Of a stretch of DNA of 64,000 nt, positions 33,807 through 43,181 are shown in pieces. The notes under the pieces were generated by a model. The model made no database searches and was not told the DNA's origin. It saw only the letters and a program-made list of their open reading frames with translations. Source of the DNA: Methylomonas sp. (lineage in GTDB: Bacteria; Pseudomonadota; Gammaproteobacteria; Methylococcales; Methylomonadaceae). The position numbers were made by a program, and so were the translations under genes. Location of the stretch: contig NZ_JALOBS010000010.1 in the NCBI RefSeq assembly GCF_023228165.1, positions 95,819 through 159,818 of the forward strand, in the 5' to 3' direction. Within the stretch, counting starts at the first letter, position 1. Every line of letters begins with the position of its first letter.

Positions 33807-36221
33807 ATGACTCACGTAAAAAGTAAAGACGAACTGATTCCCGTTCTCCCGTTACGGGATGTGGTGGTATATCCGCATATGGTTATACCGTTGTTTGTAG
33901 GCAGAGGGATGTCCATTGACGCTCTGGATGCCGCCATTAAACAAGACAAGCAAGTGCTGTTGATTGCCCAAAAGCAGGCGGATGTTGATGAGCCTGAGTT
34001 TGACGACCTATACAAAGTAGGCACCTTGGCCAATATTCTGCAATTGCTCAAATTGCCGGATGGTACCGTCAAGGTTCTGGTTGAAGGCACGCAGCGTTGT
34101 TCGGTTATTCAATATCAGGAATTTGAAGGCTACTGTGCGGCAGGCGTGCTGGAGCTGGAAGACGAAGTAAGCATTGACGAGCAAGAGTTGGACGTATTAC
34201 AGCGCACGGCTATCAGTTCGTTCGACCAGTATGTAAAGTTGAATAGCAAAATTCCGCCCGAAGTTTTAAATTCCCTGGCGGGCATAGACGATCCGAGCAG
34301 GCTGGCCGACACCATGGCGGCGCACATGGCGCTGAAAGTCGAGGAAAAGCAGAATATGCTGGAAATGGTGGATGTGGCCAAACGCCTGGAAAGCTTGATG
34401 ACTCTAATGGAAGGCGAAGTGGATATCCTGGAAATGGAAAAGAAAATCCGCGGCCGCGTCAAAAAACAGATGGAAAAAAATCAGCGCGAGTACTATCTGA
34501 ATGAGCAAATGAAGGCGATTCAGAAAGAGTTGGGCGAAATGGACGAGGCCAGCAACGAAGTCGAAGAGCTGGAAAAGAAAATTGAAGCCGCTGGCATGTC
34601 GGCCGAAGCCAAAACTAAAGCCATGGCGGAGCTGAATAAATTAAAAATGATGTCGCCGATGTCGGCCGAGGCCACCGTGGTGCGTAATTACATTGACTGG
34701 ATGGTCAGCGTGCCCTGGAAAAAGAAAACCAAAGTACGTCACGACTTAAAAGTGGCCGAACAGGTGCTGGAATCTGAACACTATGGATTGGAGAAGGTTA
34801 AAGAACGCATTCTGGAATACTTGGCTGTACAGCAACGCGTCAAGCAATTGAAGGGGCCGATTTTATGCCTGGTTGGACCTCCTGGCGTGGGAAAAACCTC
34901 GTTGGGCCAATCGATAGCGCGTGCCACCAACCGCAAATATGTGCGGATGGCCCTGGGTGGGGTGCGAGACGAGGCGGAAATTCGTGGCCACAGGCGTACT
35001 TATATCGGATCGATGCCGGGCAAGATTCTGCAAAATTTGTCGAAAATCAAAACCCGTAATCCGATGTTTTTGCTGGATGAAATCGATAAGATGGCGGCGG
35101 ATTTTCGCGGCGATCCGGCGTCCGCATTACTGGAGGTATTGGACCCCGAACAAAATCACACCTTTTCAGATCATTACCTGGAAGTGGACTTTGACTTGTC
35201 CGACGTGATGTTTGTGGCCACGGCCAATACCATGAATATTCCCGCTCCGCTGATGGATAGGATGGAAGTGATTCGTTTGGCCGGTTATACCGAAGACGAA
35301 AAAATCAATATTGCTTTGCGTTTCCTGATTAAGAAGCAAGTCAAAAATAACGGTTTGGCGGAATCCGAAATCGAAGTAACGGAAGAGGCGGTTAGGGATA
35401 TCATTCGCTATTACACCCGCGAAGCCGGCGTGCGGAGTTTGGAGCGCGAAATATCCAAAATCTGTCGTAAAGTGGTGAAAGACTTATTGTTAACCAGCGA
35501 TAAAGACAAAATTACGGTCGGCAGTGACAATCTGGATAAATATCTAGGCGTCAGACGCTTTAGCTACGGCATGGCCGAAGACAATGATCGAGTCGGTCAA
35601 GTTACCGGACTGGCGTGGACGGAAGTTGGCGGCGAGCTGTTGACCATAGAAACGGCCGTGATGCCGGGCAAAGGCAAGCAGCAAGCGACTGGTAAGCTGG
35701 GCGACGTTATGAAGGAGTCCATCGACGCCGCCGTGACCGTGGTAAGAAGCCGTTCGCATGTGCTGGGGATCGATAACGAGGTGTTCCAAAAAAACGATAT
35801 TCATATTCACGTGCCGGAAGGCGCCACGCCGAAAGATGGGCCCAGTGCCGGTATCGGCATGTGTACGGCGATTATTTCCGCCTTGACTAAAATTCCCGTC
35901 AGGGCCGACGTGGCCATGACCGGGGAAATAACCTTGCGGGGCGAAGTGTTGCCTATCGGTGGTTTGAAGGAAAAATTATTAGCCGCGCATCGGGGCGGTA
36001 TACGGACGGTGGTGATACCGTATGAAAATGAAAAGGATCTGACGGAAATACCCGATAACGTCAAAAGCAATTTGACCATCAAATGTGTCCGATGGATTGA
36101 TGAAGTGCTTGAGATTGCGCTGCAAAAAATGCCGGTGCCTATTGTCATTGAGGCTGCAGAGAGGGCAGATGCTGCAAACGGAAAAACCGAAGCGAAGTCG
36201 CAAGTGGTTGTTGCTCACTAA
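33807..36221 (+). CDS. lon: ATP-dependent protease Lon
   Basis: An 804-residue Lon protease: N-terminal substrate domain (LPLRDVVVYPHMVIPLFVGR), coiled coil, AAA+ domain with Walker A CLVGPPGVGKTSLGQ and Walker B MFLLDEIDKM, and a C-terminal Ser-Lys protease domain with PKDGPSAGIGMCTA and the lysine in LPIGGLKEKLLAAHRGG. It degrades misfolded and regulatory proteins. Confidence 0.97.
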   Translation: MTHVKSKDELIPVLPLRDVVVYPHMVIPLFVGRGMSIDALDAAIKQDKQVLLIAQKQADVDEPEFDDLYKVGTLANILQLLKLPDGTVKVLVEGTQRCSVIQYQEFEGYCAAGVLELEDEVSIDEQELDVLQRTAISSFDQYVKLNSKIPPEVLNSLAGIDDPSRLADTMAAHMALKVEEKQNMLEMVDVAKRLESLMTLMEGEVDILEMEKKIRGRVKKQMEKNQREYYLNEQMKAIQKELGEMDEASNEVEELEKKIEAAGMSAEAKTKAMAELNKLKMMSPMSAEATVVRNYIDWMVSVPWKKKTKVRHDLKVAEQVLESEHYGLEKVKERILEYLAVQQRVKQLKGPILCLVGPPGVGKTSLGQSIARATNRKYVRMALGGVRDEAEIRGHRRTYIGSMPGKILQNLSKIKTRNPMFLLDEIDKMAADFRGDPASALLEVLDPEQNHTFSDHYLEVDFDLSDVMFVATANTMNIPAPLMDRMEVIRLAGYTEDEKINIALRFLIKKQVKNNGLAESEIEVTEEAVRDIIRYYTREAGVRSLEREISKICRKVVKDLLLTSDKDKITVGSDNLDKYLGVRRFSYGMAEDNDRVGQVTGLAWTEVGGELLTIETAVMPGKGKQQATGKLGDVMKESIDAAVTVVRSRSHVLGIDNEVFQKNDIHIHVPEGATPKDGPSAGIGMCTAIISALTKIPVRADVAMTGEITLRGEVLPIGGLKEKLLAAHRGGIRTVVIPYENEKDLTEIPDNVKSNLTIKCVRWIDEVLEIALQKMPVPIVIEAAERADAANGKTEAKSQVVVAH

Positions 36222-36278
36222 TATGGTGTTGTTTGGGCTCCAAACCGTGAAAACCGTGGGATGCGGCTATTTGAATGC

Positions 36279-36308
36279 TTGACAGGGCTCGCCGCCCATT
36301 GATATAAA
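36279..36308 (+). promoter_or_regulatory. Sigma-70 promoter of hupB
   Basis: A perfect TTGACA at 36279-36284, 18-base spacer and TATAAA at 36303-36308. It lies about 115 bases before hupB. Confidence 0.75.
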
Positions 36309-36422
36309 GTCCCACCTTCTTACGGGAAGGCGGCTATATATGGGAGGGGTGAGCCTGTTTGTGCCGAATGAAACTGATTGTTTGAGTAATAATTAATAAA
36401 ACCAAATCCTAAGGGGAAATAA

Positions 36423-36695
36423 ATGAATAAATCGGAACTGATTGATGCGATCGCTGCAGCATCTCAATTGACTAAAGCCGATGCCGGCCGTGCTTTAGAT
36501 GGTTTTATCAAGTCTGTTGAAGAGGCGCTTAAAAAAGGCGATTCAGTAGCTTTGGTAGGTTTTGGAACATTCGAAGTAAAAGAAAGAGCAGAGCGCAAAG
36601 GCCGCAATCCGCAGACCGGCGAAGAGATTACTATTAAGGCAGCGAGAATTCCGTCATTTAAAGCTGGTAAGTCTTTAAAAGATGCTGTAAACTAG
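36423..36695 (+). CDS. hupB: DNA-binding protein HU-beta
   Basis: A 90-residue nucleoid protein with the whole family pattern: MNKSELIDAIAAASQLTKADAGRALD, ALVGFGTFEVKERAERKGRNP and the DNA-binding arm up to IPSFKAGKSLKDAVN. The ATG follows AAGGGGAAATAA. It is the usual neighbour of lon and ppiD. Confidence 0.97.
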   Translation: MNKSELIDAIAAASQLTKADAGRALDGFIKSVEEALKKGDSVALVGFGTFEVKERAERKGRNPQTGEEITIKAARIPSFKAGKSLKDAVN

Positions 36696-36708
36696 CAGTT
36701 CTTTAGTC

Positions 36709-36784
36709 GGGTGCTTAGCTCAGCTGGGAGAGCATCGCCCTTACAAGGCGAGGGTCGGGGGTTCGAACCCCTCAGCACCCACCA
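36709..36784 (+). tRNA. tRNA-Val (anticodon TAC)
   Basis: A 76-base tRNA with encoded CCA. The acceptor GGGTGCT pairs with AGCACCC; the anticodon loop CTTACAA gives TAC; the T loop is GTTCGAACC. Confidence 0.96.
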
Positions 36785-36790
36785 GACTTA

Positions 36791-36867
36791 GGAGCGGTAG
36801 TTCAGTTGGTTAGAATACCGGCCTGTCACGCCGGGGGTCGCGGGTTCGAGCCCCGTCCGCTCCGCCA
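36791..36867 (+). tRNA. tRNA-Asp (anticodon GTC)
   Basis: A 77-base tRNA with encoded CCA, six bases after tRNA-Val. The anticodon stem CCGGC/GCCGG encloses CTGTCAC, giving GTC. Acceptor GGAGCGG pairs with CCGCTCC. Confidence 0.96.
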
Positions 36868-36873
36868 AAACAG

Positions 36874-36908
36874 AAACCTCGGGCCGAATGGTTCGAGGTT
36901 TTTTTTTG
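36874..36908 (+). terminator. Terminator of the tRNA-Val/Asp transcript
   Basis: AAACCTCG and CGAGGTTT pair around a small inner hairpin, followed by a run of nine or more Ts. Confidence 0.9.
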
Positions 36909-36964
36909 CGTATTAATTTTAAGGCCTGAAATGTCGGGCTAAATGCTGTTTAAGGACAGAGCTT

Positions 36965-38830
36965 ATGCTATTAGAGATTAGAGAAAAGGTGCAAGGCGTT
37001 TTTGCGTCGATCATTTTAGTGCTGATTTGCGTGCTTTTCGGCTTGTGGGGCATCCAGAATTATTTGGGCGGCGGCAAGGAGGCGCCCGAGGTTACGGTGG
37101 GCGACAAAGAGTTTTTTCAACGCGATGTCAATCAGGCCTACCAGCAGTTTGCTCAAAATCTGGCAGGGATGAAATTTGATGAAGACACCCTGAAAAAGCA
37201 GGCTTTGCAGAAATTGATTCGGGACGAGGTTCTGTTGCAATATGCACAGCAGCAAAAGCTGGTTGTCACTGATGATGCCGCCAGAGATTTCATTCAGTCG
37301 TTGGAATATTTTCAAAATGACGGCAAATTCGATAAAAACCAATATCAAGCCTTATTGGGTTCGCAGGGTATGTCTTCGGAAGAATTCGTCGGCCGGATCA
37401 AAAAAGCTTTGATGATGGAACAAGTGCAACGAGCCATTGTGGATAGCGGCTTCGTGACACCATTCGAAGTGGCGGCGTTTTATAAAATTCAAAATCAAAA
37501 GCGGGATGTGGAATATATTCCCGTGCCGTTGTCGGTCTCAAGCCAGACACCCTCCGAAGAAGATGTCGTGGCCTACTATCAGCAGCACCAGGATGCCTAT
37601 CAAACAGAAGAGCAGGTCTCTATTCAGTATGTGGAATTAGCCTTGGATACGCTTGCAAGCGATGTCGATGCGACGGAAGAGCAGCTTAAAACCTATTACG
37701 AAGAGCAAAAAGCGCAATTCAGCAACCCTGAAAGACGCAAAATCAGCCACATCCTGTTTGCTTTCGGCAAAGATGCAGCCAATGAAGAACAAGCTTTGCA
37801 AAAAGCTTTAAAAGCCAAGCAAGACTTAGCGACGAAGGATTTTGCCGCTTTGGCCAAGGAAGTCTCCGATGACAAGCTCTCTGCCAAAAACGGTGGCGAT
37901 TTGGGTTTATTCAATGTGGGCGTCATGGAAAAGGCCTTTGAAGATGCTGCCAGCCAGTTAAAGTTGGGTGAAGTGTCCGAACCGGTGAAATCCGCTTTCG
38001 GATACCACCTGATTAAAGTGACGGAGTTGGTTCCTGGCGAGGTTAAATCCTACGAAGCCGTTAAACCCGAACTGACTAAGGCCTTTAAGAAATCCCAGGC
38101 GGAAAGTAAATTCGGCGAGTTGGGTGAGAAACTTAGCGAAGTCAGTTACGAAAATCCGGATAGTTTGGATGCCGCCGCCGCTTTGTTGGGTGTTAATGTC
38201 GAGGAAACGCCTTTGTTTACCCGTGATTCCGGTGACGGGGTTGCTGCGGACCAAAAAGTTCGTTTGGCAGCCTTTTCCGAAGATGTCTTGAAAGGTGTGA
38301 ATAGTGAACCGGTTGAGGTGGGCAGCGATAAATTGGTGGTATTGCGGATGAAATCGCATCTACCGGCGGCAAATAAAGAGTTAAAGGATGTCAAAGCCGA
38401 GGTGATTGCGGCATTGCAAAAAGAACGGGCGCAGCAACAAACGGCCGAAACAGCCAATAAACTCAAAGACGAATTGTCGGCAGGTAAATCAATCGCCGAA
38501 GTGGCGCGGAATGCGCAATTATCGGTAAAAAAACTGACCGGATTAGCGCGTACCAGTACCGAAGTCGAGCCGGTTATTAATCAAGCCATGTTTCGTGCAG
38601 CTAAGCCGCAGGCTAATCGGTCCAGCATCGTTGTCATCGATGAACCGAAAGGTGGCAAGATTGTCGCGAGTATAAATCACGTCACTGAAGGTGAAATGAC
38701 GGAAGCCGACAAAGCCAATCAGGCGCTGATCGAAAAAAATATGGCGACTGCGTTTGGCCGGGCGCAATTCGAAGCGGTATTGAATCAATTGCAAGCCAAT
38801 GCCGATATTCGTATTCGTGCCGCCCAGTAG
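36965..38830 (+). CDS. ppiD: Periplasmic folding chaperone PpiD (SurA_N/parvulin)
   Basis: A 621-residue protein with one N-terminal transmembrane helix (FASIILVLICVLFGLWGI), a SurA_N-type chaperone region (about 50-190), a parvulin domain (about 255-360: RRKISHILFAFG, KNGGDLGLFNVGVMEKAFE, SAFGYHLIKV) and a helical C-terminus. It sits at the SecYEG exit as a membrane-anchored chaperone. Its place downstream of hupB is conserved in gammaproteobacteria. Confidence 0.95.
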   Translation: MLLEIREKVQGVFASIILVLICVLFGLWGIQNYLGGGKEAPEVTVGDKEFFQRDVNQAYQQFAQNLAGMKFDEDTLKKQALQKLIRDEVLLQYAQQQKLVVTDDAARDFIQSLEYFQNDGKFDKNQYQALLGSQGMSSEEFVGRIKKALMMEQVQRAIVDSGFVTPFEVAAFYKIQNQKRDVEYIPVPLSVSSQTPSEEDVVAYYQQHQDAYQTEEQVSIQYVELALDTLASDVDATEEQLKTYYEEQKAQFSNPERRKISHILFAFGKDAANEEQALQKALKAKQDLATKDFAALAKEVSDDKLSAKNGGDLGLFNVGVMEKAFEDAASQLKLGEVSEPVKSAFGYHLIKVTELVPGEVKSYEAVKPELTKAFKKSQAESKFGELGEKLSEVSYENPDSLDAAAALLGVNVEETPLFTRDSGDGVAADQKVRLAAFSEDVLKGVNSEPVEVGSDKLVVLRMKSHLPAANKELKDVKAEVIAALQKERAQQQTAETANKLKDELSAGKSIAEVARNAQLSVKKLTGLARTSTEVEPVINQAMFRAAKPQANRSSIVVIDEPKGGKIVASINHVTEGEMTEADKANQALIEKNMATAFGRAQFEAVLNQLQANADIRIRAAQ

Positions 38831-38881
38831 CCAATTTCACCCAATTTAAAGCCGCAACGGCTATTGGTGATTGTCGAGATG

Positions 38882-38913
38882 CCCGGTTCACTATCGAATG
38901 ATCTTGAACCGGG
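38882..38913 (+). terminator. Hairpin after ppiD
   Basis: CCCGGTTCA and TGAACCGGG form a perfect nine-pair stem with a 14-base loop about 50 bases after the ppiD stop; only a weak AATTT follows. Confidence 0.45.
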
Positions 38914-39027
38914 AGAATTTCCGGGTCATGAGTTTGTAGCCACTAGTTAAGCGGAAGGCTATAAATGTCGCGGGAATCTCCGCAATTGATGTTAGGCTTT
39001 TGCTTTAATGTGACGTTGGAGCTTGCT

Positions 39028-39573
39028 ATGACAAAATTCAATTTGCCCTTTCGCGGTTTTCTGATGGGGGTGTTCGCTTTGTCAATGGCTGCTGTTGCCG
39101 GGGAGGCTTCGGCCGAAAAACCCGCCGGCACCGGTGGTGGGGGGCACAAGCAGAAATCACATCAGTCTAAGCAGCATGAAAATCGCGATGATAGTCGGCA
39201 TGGTCAAGCACCATATAGTTCTCGCCCACAAAACTACCCGGATCAATATTATCGGCAAGGCGGTTTTGCAGAGCAGCAGCGTATCGCTATCCGTGAATAT
39301 TATGCCAATGAATTTCGTGCCGGCCATTGTCCGCCCGGTTTGGCCAAGAAACATAATGGCTGCTTGCCGCCGGGACAGGCAAAACGCTGGACGAAGGGGC
39401 GGCCTTTACCGCGAGACTTGATTTTTTATGATTTGCCAGACGGGGTTATCAGGCAAATAGGTTATCCGCCAACCGGTTATCGTTATGTTCGAATCGCCTC
39501 GGATGTTTTGATGATTACGATTGGAACCGGGATGGTCGTGGATGCTATTGCCGATTTGACCGGAATGCCGTAG
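39028..39573 (+). CDS. RcnB/CigR-family exported protein
   Basis: The start at 39028 has GGAG upstream and gives a signal peptide ending at GEASAE; the longer frame from 38965 lacks this. Mature part: a His/Lys/Gln-rich low-complexity region (HKQKSHQSKQHENRDD), then the family core with CPPGLAKKHNGCLPPGQAKRW, GRPLPRDLIFYDLP and GYRYVRIASDVLMITIGTGMVVDAI. RcnB-like proteins act in periplasmic metal homeostasis or as anti-virulence factors (CigR); the role here is open. Length is 181 residues. Confidence 0.82.
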   Translation: MTKFNLPFRGFLMGVFALSMAAVAGEASAEKPAGTGGGGHKQKSHQSKQHENRDDSRHGQAPYSSRPQNYPDQYYRQGGFAEQQRIAIREYYANEFRAGHCPPGLAKKHNGCLPPGQAKRWTKGRPLPRDLIFYDLPDGVIRQIGYPPTGYRYVRIASDVLMITIGTGMVVDAIADLTGMP

Positions 39574-39706
39574 CCGGTTTCTACAGTTAACTAATTTTTG
39601 CTGGGGGCTGCAATGATCATTTTATGGCGGGATGTATGTTTGTCATAAAAGGGTAATATGGCATTGTTAAATTCCCAGGTTGATTAGGCTAAAACGTAAC
39701 ATGATT

Positions 39707-40399
39707 ATGTCAAATTTAAATATCCTGGTTGTGGAAGATGAAGACGCCATTAGGGAAATGTTGGTGATGGTCTTAGAGCAGGCCGACTTTCAAGTGACGG
39801 CGGCCGCCAGCGCGGAAGAAGCCTTGCAGTCACTGGCGGAAAATCGAGTCGATTTATTGGTATTGGATTGGATGCTACCCGGCATTAGTGGGGTTGAATT
39901 AGCCAGGCGCCTGAAACGGGAGCCCGGTTTTAAGGATTTGCCCATTATATTGCTTACGGCCCGAGGCGAAGAAGAAGACAAAATTCGCGGCTTGGAAATT
40001 GGTGCGGATGATTACATTACCAAACCGTTCTCTCCCAAGGAATTGATTGCCAGGATTAAAGCCGTGATGCGGCGTAGCGGTAAGTTGAGTGAGTCCGGGC
40101 AGTTGAATGTCGGCGATCTTACGCTGGATGCCGAGCAGCATAGGCTGACCATTAGCGGCAAAACGCTGGATGTTAGTCCTACCGAATTCAGGCTGATGCA
40201 GTTTTTTATGACCCACCCGGACAAGGTGTATAGCCGAACCCATTTACTGGATCAGGTCTGGGGACGTAGCGTTTATATCGAAGAGCGCACGGTCGATGTG
40301 CATATCCGTCGCTTGCGTAAACTGCTGGCCGAATTTGACCGGGAAGATTTGATCCAAACCGTGCGGGGTTTCGGCTACCGCTTTTCCATGGCGGGATGA
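39707..40399 (+). CDS. phoB: Phosphate-regulon-type response regulator PhoB
   Basis: A 231-residue OmpR/PhoB-class regulator. The receiver has the acidic pocket VVEDED, phospho-acceptor in LLVLDWMLPG and lysine in DYITKPFSPKEL; the C-terminal winged helix has SPTEFRLMQFFMTHP, YSRTHLLDQVWG and VDVHIRRLRKLL. The start at 39707 fits family alignment; an ATG at 39701 and a TTG at 39680 are in frame alternatives and no strong ribosome site settles it. The kinase phoR follows 5 bases later. Confidence 0.93.
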   Translation: MSNLNILVVEDEDAIREMLVMVLEQADFQVTAAASAEEALQSLAENRVDLLVLDWMLPGISGVELARRLKREPGFKDLPIILLTARGEEEDKIRGLEIGADDYITKPFSPKELIARIKAVMRRSGKLSESGQLNVGDLTLDAEQHRLTISGKTLDVSPTEFRLMQFFMTHPDKVYSRTHLLDQVWGRSVYIEERTVDVHIRRLRKLLAEFDREDLIQTVRGFGYRFSMAG

Positions 40400-40404
40400 A
40401 CTAA

Positions 40405-41679
40405 ATGGACCGATGGCAAAGAGAAATCAAGATTATTATTGCCCTCGTTTTGCCGGCGTTACTGCTTAGTTATTTTATTGGGCATCTGAGCCTGATGCTG
40501 TTGTGCGTCAGTGTGCTGTTATTGATAAAGCAAACTTTGGCAATCAACGAGCTGGAAAGTTGGTTGAGTCGGGGCGCATTTAGAGATTACCGGGACCGCA
40601 AAGGTATTTGGGCCGATATTTACTACCACCTGTGGAAGATCAAAAAAACCGATAAAAAGCGTAAGAAAAAACTCAGTCGGATGATAGACCAATTCCGTAC
40701 CTCAACCAATGCGCTGCCCGACGCCGCCGTGGTATTGGGCGAATACGCCGAGATTGAATGGACCAACAAGGCTGCCCGGGAAGTACTGGGTTTGAAAAGG
40801 TCGGATAAAGGCCAGCGTATTCCGAATCTGATCAGGACTCCCCAGTTCGTGCAATTTCTTAAGGCTCAGGACTATCAGCAAAAAATCTGCATCACCTCGC
40901 CCGTTAACGACAGCATTATCCTACAAATCAGCGTCGTGCCGTATGGGGCCGGCTTACGCTTGTTATTAGCGCAAGATGTGACGCAAATCAAAAACATGGA
41001 ACGGATGCGGACAGACTTTGTGGCGAATGTGTCGCATGAATTGCGCACGCCATTAACCGTTTTAAAGGGCTATCTGGAAACCTTATTGGACATGGATGAC
41101 GTGCCCAAAGGTTTAGCGCGGTCGTTTGAAAGTATGGCCACTCAAACCGAGCGCATGCAGCACCTTATCGATGACCTGTTGTTGTTGGCCAAGCTGGAAA
41201 CCAAAGCCAAGAAATTCGAATGCGTGACCATGCGCGACTTATTGGAGCAAATCTGTCATGAAAGCGATTTGTTGGAAAAAGACGAACGGCGGATTGAATT
41301 GACCATTACCACCGATAGCAATCTGCAAGGGGACGGTCAGGAGCTGCAAAGCGCGTTCACCAATTTATTGGTGAATGCCTTGAAGTATTCGCCTGCGACG
41401 TCGCCGGTCAAAGTCGGCTGGCATCAAAAGCCCGATGGCTCGCTTTACCTGGAAGTCGAGGATTTTGGCGAGGGTATTTCCTCGGCGGATATTCCTCGCA
41501 TTACCGAGCGTTTTTATCGTGCGGAGGTCAAGCGCAATCATAAGGTGGTCGGCACCGGGTTGGGCTTGGCCATCGTCAAGCATGTATTGGTCAGACACGA
41601 CGCCAAACTGGAAGTGGAAAGCCAGCAGGGTAAGGGTAGCCGCTTCCGCTGTCTGTTTCCCGCCCAGCGCGCTTGCTAA
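40405..41679 (+). CDS. phoR: Phosphate-regulon sensor kinase PhoR
   Basis: A 424-residue histidine kinase: N-terminal membrane segments to about residue 45, a charged linker, a PAS domain (about 90-190, LPDAAVVLGEYAEIEWTN), the HisKA domain with FVANVSHELRTPLTVLKGYL and an HATPase domain (LLVNALKYSP, DFGEGISSADIPRITERFYR, GTGLGLAIVKHVL). This layout is that of PhoR, which lacks a large periplasmic domain. It partners PhoB. Confidence 0.93.
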   Translation: MDRWQREIKIIIALVLPALLLSYFIGHLSLMLLCVSVLLLIKQTLAINELESWLSRGAFRDYRDRKGIWADIYYHLWKIKKTDKKRKKKLSRMIDQFRTSTNALPDAAVVLGEYAEIEWTNKAAREVLGLKRSDKGQRIPNLIRTPQFVQFLKAQDYQQKICITSPVNDSIILQISVVPYGAGLRLLLAQDVTQIKNMERMRTDFVANVSHELRTPLTVLKGYLETLLDMDDVPKGLARSFESMATQTERMQHLIDDLLLLAKLETKAKKFECVTMRDLLEQICHESDLLEKDERRIELTITTDSNLQGDGQELQSAFTNLLVNALKYSPATSPVKVGWHQKPDGSLYLEVEDFGEGISSADIPRITERFYRAEVKRNHKVVGTGLGLAIVKHVLVRHDAKLEVESQQGKGSRFRCLFPAQRAC

Positions 41680-41786
41680 ACCGCTTTTTACCTTTTTCCT
41701 ATCAACGCCACCCACAAAAAATCGCCGGTAACCAAACCGATGTCTCTATAATTGCCGCCACTTGTAACAGTGACTAAGAGGCTGGA

Positions 41787-43178
41787 ATGATTTCGGAAAC
41801 CGTTATCGAATTATCGCGCTGGCAGTTTGCGATAACTGCGATGCTGCACTTTTTATTCATCCCGTTGACTTTAGGGCTGGCATTATTTTTGGCTTTGCTG
41901 GAGTCGATGTACGCCGTCACCGGGCAGCCGATATATAAAACCATGGCCCGGTTCTGGGGCAGGATATTTACGATTAATTTTGTGCTGGCCGTGGCGACGC
42001 GGATCATCGTGGTATTTCAGTTCGGTATGACCGGCTCGTATTTTTCGCATTATGTCGGCGATATATTTGCACTGCCGTTGGCTATCGAGGCATCGAGCGG
42101 CTTTTTTCTGGCGGCGGTATTGTTCGGACCGTATTGGTTCGGTTGGGAAAAAATGGGCCAGAAGCAGCATCTGTTGCTGACCTGGTTGATGGCGTTGGCC
42201 GTCAATGTGTCCGCATTTTGGGTGTTACTGGCTAATGGCTGGATGCAGAATCCGGTGGCCGCGAGTTTTAACTATCAGTCGTATCGGATGGAGCTGACCG
42301 ATTTGGACTTGTTTGTCTCCAATCCCGCCGCACTGGCTAAATACTTGCATACAGTGACGGCCAGTTATGTCACCGCCATGGCCACCGTAATGGGCATAAG
42401 CGCCTATTGGCTGCGTAAACAGCCGCGGGATCAAATGGCTCTTAAGAGTTTTAATTGGGCGGCCGCTATGGGCGTCGCGATGTTAGGCGTCACCATCGGC
42501 TTGGGCGACACCACGCCCATGTTGGATCATCCTGTGCAGCAAGCCAAGCTGGCAGCCCTGCAGGCGCGGCCCGTTGCCGCGCTGTTACCGAATATCGAAA
42601 CCCGTATCCGCAGTGGTATCAAGGCTTATGCCCTGTTACAGGATCTGCGCGACGACAATAAAGACCCGCAACTATTGGCGGAATTTGAGGCGCATAAAGC
42701 CAATCTGGGTTATGCCATGTTGTTAACCCCTTTTCATAAAACCATATTGGGCGCCGAAGACCGACACATTAGCCTGGCCGCCCAATCGGCATTGCCAGCC
42801 TATCCGGGCTTGCTGCACTGGGCCTATCTTTTCATGATCGCAGCCGGGGCGCTGAGTATGCTCTGGTTTTTGCTGGCTGGACTATACAGTGTTGTAATTA
42901 AGGCTGTGCCGGCCTGGCTGGTCAATTTTAGTGTTTATTTGGCACCCATACCCTGGCTGGCTTGCATTGCCGGCTGGTTTGTCGCCGAGTTAGGCAAACA
43001 GCCTTGGGCGATTGCCGGTGTGCTGCCGACTTTTATGGGCGTGTCGTCATTGTCGGCGGCGGAATTGGTTGTCAGCGCAATGGGCTATGTCTGTGCATAC
43101 ACTGTTTTGTTGCTGGTGGGGTTTTGTCTGCTGCGGCAATCCATAGTCAACCGTAATATCGGCCTACCGGGAGTTTGA
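41787..43178 (+). CDS. cydA: Cytochrome bd ubiquinol oxidase subunit I
   Basis: A 463-residue membrane protein with about nine helices. Heme ligands are present: the early histidine in RWQFAITAMLHFLFIPLTLG and H in AKYLHTVTASYV. The Q-loop is short, as in the CIO-type or short-loop class; E. coli CydA has 522 residues. The usual GRQPW is here GKQPW (ELGKQPWAI). It reduces oxygen to water with quinol and has high oxygen affinity, which suits low-oxygen growth of a methanotroph. cydB follows after 3 bases. Confidence 0.94.
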   Translation: MISETVIELSRWQFAITAMLHFLFIPLTLGLALFLALLESMYAVTGQPIYKTMARFWGRIFTINFVLAVATRIIVVFQFGMTGSYFSHYVGDIFALPLAIEASSGFFLAAVLFGPYWFGWEKMGQKQHLLLTWLMALAVNVSAFWVLLANGWMQNPVAASFNYQSYRMELTDLDLFVSNPAALAKYLHTVTASYVTAMATVMGISAYWLRKQPRDQMALKSFNWAAAMGVAMLGVTIGLGDTTPMLDHPVQQAKLAALQARPVAALLPNIETRIRSGIKAYALLQDLRDDNKDPQLLAEFEAHKANLGYAMLLTPFHKTILGAEDRHISLAAQSALPAYPGLLHWAYLFMIAAGALSMLWFLLAGLYSVVIKAVPAWLVNFSVYLAPIPWLACIAGWFVAELGKQPWAIAGVLPTFMGVSSLSAAELVVSAMGYVCAYTVLLLVGFCLLRQSIVNRNIGLPGV

Positions 43179-43181
43179 GCC